A stretch of 36,150 bases of DNA. Source: Candidatus Parvarchaeota archaeon (GTDB lineage Archaea > Nanobdellota > Nanobdellia > Parvarchaeales > Parvarchaeaceae). This document shows positions 31,484 through 36,150 of this stretch, one piece after another. Position 1 is the stretch's first letter; each line of letters begins with the position of its first letter. The position numbers and the translations under genes are program-made. The notes beneath the pieces are model-generated. The model searched no databases. It was not told where the DNA came from and worked only from the letters and a program-made list of their open reading frames with translations. The stretch covers positions 1 to 36,150 of the forward strand of contig JAGDXV010000012.1 of NCBI GenBank assembly GCA_023261805.1, given 5' to 3'.

Positions 31484-32818
31484 ATGGAAGAAACAAGCAT
31501 ATTCAGAGCGTACGACATTAGAGGAATATACGGAAAGGATCTAAATGAAGACTTGGCCGAGAAGATCGGAAAGTCGATAGGTACCTTCTTCCAGGGAAAG
31601 ATAGGCATCGGAAGAGATGTAAGAGCAAGCAGCGATTCACTACACAATTCACTTGTCAAAGGAATACTATCGACAGGCAGTGATGTTGTTGATTTTGGTG
31701 TAATACCGACGCCAACCTTGTATTTCGCAGTTAGACGCTTGAAATTGAACGGAGGAGTTATAGTTACCGCGTCCCATCTTCCTCCTGAATGGAATGGATT
31801 CAAAACATGTGCAAGCGATGGAACGATAATTTCTGAGGGCTTCGGACTTGAAAGGATCAAGGAGATCTATGAAAATAAAAGATATGCAAGCGGATCTGGA
31901 TCAATAACCAAAAAGTCTGTAATCGAGGATTATATTGAGGAGATCTCAAGTAAGATAAACATCAACAGAAGGATAAGAGCGGTGTTTGATTTTGCTAATA
32001 GCGTCACCTCTTTGGTTGTACCACAAATAGCAAAAAACCTGGGGATAGATGCTTACTTCATAAATGACGATATTAAAACATTACCGAACAGACCATACGA
32101 ACCTGATCAAAACTCCCTCTCTCAGTTAAGTGAGGAAGTGATCAAAAGGAAGGCTGATGTTGGCATCGCATATGATGGAGACGGGGACAGGGTTGGCTTT
32201 GTGGATGAAAAAGGGAGAATATTCGCCTCTGGAAACATTACAATACCCTTGTTCGCGATGAATTATCTTAAAAACAAAAAAGGGAAGGTAGTCTTTGATA
32301 TAACCTGCTCGTCAGCTGTTTCTGATTTCATAGAAAAGTTAGGGGGAGAACCTGTGCAGGTCAGAGTTGGTCATGCATATTGCGTTTCAGAGGTTAAAAA
32401 ACAGGGAGCTATATTCGGTGGACAATATTCAGGCCACCTTGTTTTCCCAGAGATGAACTATTCTGATGACGCTATGTTTCCGAGCATGAAACTTATAGAG
32501 ATGCTCTCAAGCGGAAACAAGAAACTATCTGAATATGTGGACATGATACCTGTATATCCTACAACAGAAATAAAACAGATCGAATGCGATGACAACAAAA
32601 AGTTTGAAGTGATAGAGAAAGTCAAGGAAGAAGTTAAAAAGAGAAATTATAAATTTATAGACATAGATGGTGTAAAAATAATCGATACTGATGGATGGGT
32701 TCTTATAAGGGCTTCAAATACCTCCCCAATAATTAGGGTGAATGCGGAGGGAAAAACAATGGAAAAAGCACAAGCTTTACTTAAGCTTGGAGAAGAGCTT
32801 GTGAGAGGTGAAATATGA
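31484..32818 (+). CDS. phosphohexomutase (PMM/PGM/GlmM family)
   Basis: Moves phosphate between C6 and C1 of a hexose phosphate through a phosphoserine. 444 residues, normal length. FRAYDIRGIYGKDL opens domain 1; the phosphoserine is S97 in VTASHLPPEWNG (usual form TASHNPPEYNG); the magnesium loop DGDGDR is at 231-236; GGQYSGHLVFPEM near 310 binds the sugar (Glu of GEMSGH replaced by Gln); RASNTSPIIRV near 415 binds phosphate. Substrate could be glucosamine-, N-acetylglucosamine-, mannose- or glucose-phosphate. The two coupled genes downstream favour an amino sugar. TTTTTATATG at 31448-31457 is a likely TATA element. Confidence 0.88.
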   Translation: MEETSIFRAYDIRGIYGKDLNEDLAEKIGKSIGTFFQGKIGIGRDVRASSDSLHNSLVKGILSTGSDVVDFGVIPTPTLYFAVRRLKLNGGVIVTASHLPPEWNGFKTCASDGTIISEGFGLERIKEIYENKRYASGSGSITKKSVIEDYIEEISSKININRRIRAVFDFANSVTSLVVPQIAKNLGIDAYFINDDIKTLPNRPYEPDQNSLSQLSEEVIKRKADVGIAYDGDGDRVGFVDEKGRIFASGNITIPLFAMNYLKNKKGKVVFDITCSSAVSDFIEKLGGEPVQVRVGHAYCVSEVKKQGAIFGGQYSGHLVFPEMNYSDDAMFPSMKLIEMLSSGNKKLSEYVDMIPVYPTTEIKQIECDDNKKFEVIEKVKEEVKKRNYKFIDIDGVKIIDTDGWVLIRASNTSPIIRVNAEGKTMEKAQALLKLGEELVRGEI

Positions 32819-33516
32819 TAGAACAGGCGGTGATACTTGCAGCTGGAAAAGGAAAAAGAATGAAAAAGAACACGACGGATCCTGTACTTCTCAACACGCC
32901 GAAACCTTTGCTCAAAGTTAAAGGTATCTCCCTTATAGAAAACAAGATCAAACCACTCATAGAAAAAGGAGTGGATGTAGTGGTTGTGATAAATAAAGAC
33001 GATGAAAAGGCTTTCAAGGAGGCTCTGAAAGACTATCCTATCAAGTTTGTATATCAAGGAAACGAGACAGGGACAGCAGCAAGCCTTTATTCATCAAAGG
33101 AACTTATAAACAAAGACATGTTTTTGGTCTTGATGGGAGATGATCTGATTGACTATGACACTGATAATGTTCTCAATCTCAATGAACCGACGGTCTTTGC
33201 AGCAAAAGTTGAGGATGTAAGCAATTACGGGGCAATAGTCACAAACGAAGAGAATGAGGTAATAGACATACTGGAAAAGAAAAAGAGCGGAGAGGGCCTC
33301 GCCAACACAGGAATATATGTAATGCCAAAAGAATTTTTTGAAATATACAATGAAATTCCTGTGGACGAAAAAAGCGGTGAAAAATTCTTAACCGAGGCGA
33401 TCTGGCTGCTTAGAAAAAAAGGCATAAAATTCAAGGTTAAAACAATAAAAAGGTGGATCGGTATAAACACGCCAGAAGAACTTAAAAAAGCGGAGGAAAC
33501 GTGGAATCCAAAATAA
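32815..33516 (+). CDS. sugar-1-phosphate nucleotidyltransferase
   Basis: Activates a sugar 1-phosphate with NTP, releasing pyrophosphate. 233 residues hold only the Rossmann-like pyrophosphorylase domain: AVILAAGKGKRM near 6-16, TPKPLLKVKGISLIE, YQGNETGTAASLYSS, the metal-binding LMGDDLIDYD, and NTGIYVMPKEFFE. There is no left-handed beta-helix acetyltransferase domain as in bacterial GlmU. It overlaps the mutase by four bases (ATGA) and the GNAT gene by 16, so the three are one unit. UDP-N-acetylglucosamine synthesis is the best reading; dTDP-glucose or GDP-mannose types cannot be excluded. Confidence 0.85.
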   Translation: MIEQAVILAAGKGKRMKKNTTDPVLLNTPKPLLKVKGISLIENKIKPLIEKGVDVVVVINKDDEKAFKEALKDYPIKFVYQGNETGTAASLYSSKELINKDMFLVLMGDDLIDYDTDNVLNLNEPTVFAAKVEDVSNYGAIVTNEENEVIDILEKKKSGEGLANTGIYVMPKEFFEIYNEIPVDEKSGEKFLTEAIWLLRKKGIKFKVKTIKRWIGINTPEELKKAEETWNPK

Positions 33517-33935
33517 GACCTGCTGAAAAAAGAGATTTGCCAAGTCTGCTTGACCTGATGAACCAGCTTAGTCCGTACAGTTCACAAATAGACTATACAA
33601 AGATTAGCGAGACTTTTTCAAGCATTCTAGAGGATAAATTCTATCGACTTATCGTTTATGAAACCGATGACAAGATTGTGGGCACTGCCCTTCTTCTAGT
33701 ACAGAAGAACCTTTCCCACGGCGGTAGACCATATGGACACATAGAAAATGTAGTTGTCGATTCCAGCTACCGAGGAAAAGGGATAGGGAAGGAAATGCTA
33801 GAATATCTGATAAATGAAGCAAGAAAATACAATTGCTATAAAGTAATACTCAATGGAAGAAAGGGAACCGAAGGCTTCTATGAAAGTGCCGGCTTCAAGA
33901 GAACAGATGAGACAGAAATGAGAATTGATCTATAG
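33501..33935 (+). CDS. GNAT acetyltransferase, GNA1-like (glucosamine-6-phosphate N-acetyltransferase candidate)
   Basis: A 144-residue GNAT of about the length of eukaryotic GNA1. The core GHIENVVVDSSYRGKGIGKE has the acetyl-CoA pyrophosphate loop RGKGIG, and ARKYNCYKVILNGRKGTEGF then FYESAGFKRT resemble GNA1, where NCYK and GFY-K-GF are conserved. Start is GTG 33501, with GGAGG at 33492-33496 four bases ahead; no upstream ATG fits. It is coupled to the nucleotidyltransferase, which lacks its own acetyltransferase domain. Together they could make UDP-GlcNAc. A different amine substrate is possible. It converges with secE, overlapping it by six bases. Confidence 0.75.
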   Translation: MESKIRPAEKRDLPSLLDLMNQLSPYSSQIDYTKISETFSSILEDKFYRLIVYETDDKIVGTALLLVQKNLSHGGRPYGHIENVVVDSSYRGKGIGKEMLEYLINEARKYNCYKVILNGRKGTEGFYESAGFKRTDETEMRIDL

Positions 33936-34424
33936 AAATTGTATCAAAAGCTGTATAGCAAATCCTATAGCACCGACGATAAGCGTACCGATGGCCACCA
34001 TTATGGAAAGTTCTTTGTACTCCTGTTTTGTTGGTTTTCTAGTAAGCAGGAGAACACGCCTGTACTCAGACCAGTAATGATTCAACATCAAATTTATTCG
34101 TTTTGGGGATAGAACTGAAAGCGCACGTCTCACCTGACTAAATTTCTTGGAAAAATTTATCCCTTTTCTTGTTTGCACAGCTTTGTTGGCTTGTTGTTCA
34201 GTCCTCACAGTTTGCTGATTTACCTCCGGCTTTGCTGTAATCTCTGTCTTTTTCTCTTCTTTTTTTGGTGTTGTCACCTGCTGAACAGTGACCGGTGCTT
34301 TTTCCTGCTTCTGCGTAGCACTCTGAACCTCACCAACCTCTTCTTTTGTTTCCGATACTTTCTCACTCACAGCAGAATCACTATTTACAGTGGAATTTGC
34401 ATCGGCAAGACTTCCTTTTTCCAT
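33930..34424 (-). CDS. secE: SecE/Sec61-gamma protein-translocase subunit with long N-terminal extension
   Basis: The clamp subunit of the SecYE channel in the membrane. The last 70 residues are a normal archaeal SecE: an amphipathic YWSEYRRVLLLTRKPTKQEY, then the single membrane helix (SIMVAIGTLIVGAIGFAIQL) ending LIQFL. In front are about 90-95 extra residues rich in Glu, Lys, Gln, Thr and Val, without hydrophobic segments, likely disordered and cytoplasmic. Archaeal SecE is usually only 60-70 residues. It starts one base after the ftsZ stop; ftsZ-secE-nusG is a common archaeal order, but here nusG does not follow because the next gene is convergent. Confidence 0.85.
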   Translation of the reverse strand: MEKGSLADANSTVNSDSAVSEKVSETKEEVGEVQSATQKQEKAPVTVQQVTTPKKEEKKTEITAKPEVNQQTVRTEQQANKAVQTRKGINFSKKFSQVRRALSVLSPKRINLMLNHYWSEYRRVLLLTRKPTKQEYKELSIMVAIGTLIVGAIGFAIQLLIQFL

Positions 34425-34425
34425 C

Positions 34426-35556
34426 TTACCCCAAGAATTTTATCCCTAACTCTTCTTCTACTTGCTCTTTTTCCTTAAGCTCTTTCTCTTCGCCAATAGA
34501 TTTACCGGTTATTTGCTTCGATGATACCCCTGTTATTATAGCCATAACTCTCACCGTGCTCTTAAGATCAGGAAATATGTGAGCCCCCCAGATTATCCTC
34601 GCGTCTTCAGGAAGATGCCTTTCCAATAATTCTACAACAGTATTGGCCTCTTCAAGCGTCAAGGACGGCCCACCGCTCACATCAACTAGCATCCCTTTCG
34701 CGGTTGAAACATCAACATCTACTAAAGGATTGTTCAATATTTTATCGACAACAGTTTCGAGCTTCTTGTCCTTTGCATCGCTTTCTGCGGATCCTATCAG
34801 AGCTACACCGCCGTTCGACATTATCATCCTAACATCAGCGAAATCAACATTGATCAGACCGGGCTTGGTTATTAGCTCCGTGATCCCTTTGACCGCGCTT
34901 GTAAGAACATCATCGGCTATCTTGAAAGATATAGGCAACGGTAAATTCGGAGCTATCGCCCTGAGCTTCTCATTCGGTATGACGATCAGCGTGTCAACCA
35001 CCTCTTTCAGCCTTTCTATCCCCTGAAGAGCAGAATTGTATCTCTGTTTGCCTTCCATTTTAAAGGGAGTTGTGACAACAGCAATGGTAAGCGCATTAAG
35101 CTTTTTGGCTATCTTCGCAACCACTGGAGCCCCGCCAGTACCTGTACCTCCTCCCATTCCCGCACATATAAAAACCATGTCAGCCCCCTGAAGGGCTTCT
35201 TTAATCTCTTCCTCCTGCTCCTTTGCGGCAGCTTCCCCAATCGACGGATCAGAACCCGCACCAAGGCCTTTCGTTAATTCCTTTCCTATCAGTATCTTCT
35301 TGTCAGCTGGAGTACACAAAAGATCCGCTGCATCTGTATTTATTGCGATCAATTCGGCTCCCTTTATACCGACCTCAAACATCCTGTTAAGAGTATTATT
35401 ACCTGAACCGCCTACACCAACGACTTTGATACTTGCCCTTTTACTTACAACTAAATCTTCAAGCGCTTTATCAAACTCCTTTGTCCTGCTTATCTCGAAA
35501 TTTGGCGCCTTTATTCCCTCATCAGATATGCTTCCCCTTAAATTATCGCCATCCAT
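34426..35556 (-). CDS. ftsZ: cell division GTPase FtsZ
   Basis: Tubulin-like GTPase that forms the division ring. The 376 residues show [15 protein letters not shown] near 45-59, NTDAADL at 73-79, the tubulin signature GGGTGTG at 135-141, and the T7 synergy loop [16 protein letters not shown] with the catalytic Asp residues. A charged linker leads to the C-terminal [10 protein letters not shown], a candidate partner-binding tail. About 38 residues precede the core, longer than in many FtsZ. It lies one base from both the FKBP stop upstream and the secE start downstream, so the three genes form one operon. Confidence 0.97.
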   Translation of the reverse strand: MDGDNLRGSISDEGIKAPNFEISRTKEFDKALEDLVVSKRASIKVVGVGGSGNNTLNRMFEVGIKGAELIAINTDAADLLCTPADKKILIGKELTKGLGAGSDPSIGEAAAKEQEEEIKEALQGADMVFICAGMGGGTGTGGAPVVAKIAKKLNALTIAVVTTPFKMEGKQRYNSALQGIERLKEVVDTLIVIPNEKLRAIAPNLPLPISFKIADDVLTSAVKGITELITKPGLINVDFADVRMIMSNGGVALIGSAESDAKDKKLETVVDKILNNPLVDVDVSTAKGMLVDVSGGPSLTLEEANTVVELLERHLPEDARIIWGAHIFPDLKSTVRVMAIITGVSSKQITGKSIGEEKELKEKEQVEEELGIKFLG

Positions 35557-35557
35557 A

Positions 35558-36150
35558 TTACGATGAACTAATTTGTACTTTATATTCTTTATTCACATAC
35601 TTATTTATATCCTCTATTATTGCATTTCTAAGATACTCGGCCAAATCTCCTTTCATTGTTATCACTACATCTTTTTCCGTAATATTGACAGACTCCGGTT
35701 CTTTGTTCGCATAGTGCTTGAATATAGCGGCACATTTCTCTTTATCATCATTTAGTACTTTAACTATTTCAATTTCATAAATCACGTCTTTTCCAGCTAA
35801 GATATTATTAAAATTCACAAGTACTCTTCCACCGCTCACAGACATAACATACGCTGGAACACCGTCTAGTGTGACAACGTCTCCAACGCTTGGCTGTATG
35901 CCGTTCTCCGTGAAAACACCTAAACCTACAGTCTTGACTAATTTAGGATTGTATTCCCCGAAAGCTTCCTTAGCCTTAAGTTCTAATGTATATTTATCCC
36001 CAACATTCTTTCCTATCAGTGATTTACTGATAGCAGGGAGAGTATAGTTTGCACTTGGGATCACCAAAACCGGAGAAAAATCCATTTTCTTTGTGTCGAA
36101 TCCTTCTTTTTCTGCTAGATCCTTGTATGTCAAATCAAAGATCGAGCCTG
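35558..36150 (-). CDS. FKBP-type peptidyl-prolyl isomerase, archaeal long type (partial, N-terminus off right edge)
   Basis: Speeds proline cis-trans isomerisation and acts as a folding helper. The frame is open to base 36150 and starts here with GSIFDLTYKDLAEKEG, the usual FKBP strand G-x-x-F-D, so the true start lies outside. Next come PVLVIPSANYTLPAISKSLI, GKNVGDKYTLELKAKEAFGE, the insert-in-flap domain (QPSVGDVVTLDGVPAYVMSV, GGRVLVNFNNILAGKDVIYE) and a C-terminal extension of about 75 residues (DDKEKCAAIFKHYANKEPES onward), as in long archaeal FKBPs. It is followed by ftsZ with a single base between. At least 197 residues are in the window. Confidence 0.9.
   Translation of the reverse strand, partial: GSIFDLTYKDLAEKEGFDTKKMDFSPVLVIPSANYTLPAISKSLIGKNVGDKYTLELKAKEAFGEYNPKLVKTVGLGVFTENGIQPSVGDVVTLDGVPAYVMSVSGGRVLVNFNNILAGKDVIYEIEIVKVLNDDKEKCAAIFKHYANKEPESVNITEKDVVITMKGDLAEYLRNAIIEDINKYVNKEYKVQISSS

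Noticed and set aside
1-36150. tRNA, rRNA or CRISPR loci
   Set aside because: The intergenic gaps hold no GGTTCGAATCC-like T-arm, no rRNA-like conserved blocks and no regularly spaced identical repeats.

Overview
The window is a gene-dense archaeal chromosome segment, AT-rich by eye. Archaeal markers include GatD/GatE, aIF1A, a Nop5/fibrillarin pair, a Sec61-gamma-type SecE, a METTL5-like methylase and a SelB-like factor. TATA boxes commonly sit about 25 bases before start codons, which suggests many leaderless mRNAs. Shortened proteins (Nop5 without its N-terminal domain, a DUF460 protein reduced to its nuclease domain), a P3A-type H+-ATPase and surface repeats of the T-F-T-E-S-G-L-P-S-G type point to a small acidophilic archaeon. 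A Micrarchaeota (ARMAN-like DPANN) organism living beside Thermoplasmatales is my best guess; this is inference, not proof.

Layout. 1-4131: the 3' part of no gene but the N-terminal part of an ABC ATPase (minus, running off the left edge), then a SelB-like protein, a DUF460 nuclease-domain protein, an SDR oxidoreductase and two unknown, probably paralogous, proteins. 4148-9254: hisS divergent from sufS-sufU, a small membrane-anchored Cys-rich protein, galT and convergent trxB. 9326-12233: a GT3-type glycogen synthase and a GH57 glycosidase, converging with a 44-base 3' overlap. 12324-20382: one tightly overlapping run, gatD-gatE-METTL5-like methylase-giant surface protein-membrane protein. 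20565-21960: nop5-fibrillarin. 21971-24905: a minus-strand operon of a roadblock/LC7 protein, a RecA/KaiC-like domain fused to a small GTPase, a second RecA/KaiC-like ATPase and an unknown protein. 24970-26968: aIF1A and two unknown proteins. 27076-30265: superoxide dismutase divergent from a proton pump. 30341-30410: a relic of an IS605-type TnpB gene end with its hairpin. 30444-31286: an unknown helical protein. 31484-33935: hexose-phosphate mutase, sugar-nucleotidyltransferase and GNA1-like acetyltransferase, which together look like a UDP-GlcNAc route. 33930-36150: secE, ftsZ and an FKBP cut by the right edge.

The best candidate for an undescribed system is the operon at 21971-24905. It joins the parts of a bacterial MglA/MglB or Streptomyces conservon switch (Ras-like GTPase plus roadblock protein) to two RecA/KaiC-fold proteins with degraded or altered P-loops. 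Other notable points are the GTPase-dead SelB-like protein, the trimmed Nop5, the eukaryote-style UDP-GlcNAc gene set, the surface protein translationally coupled to tRNA-amidation genes, and the solitary TnpB/omega-RNA-like end. I saw no rRNA, tRNA or CRISPR array, and no gene-free stretch longer than about 200 bases.
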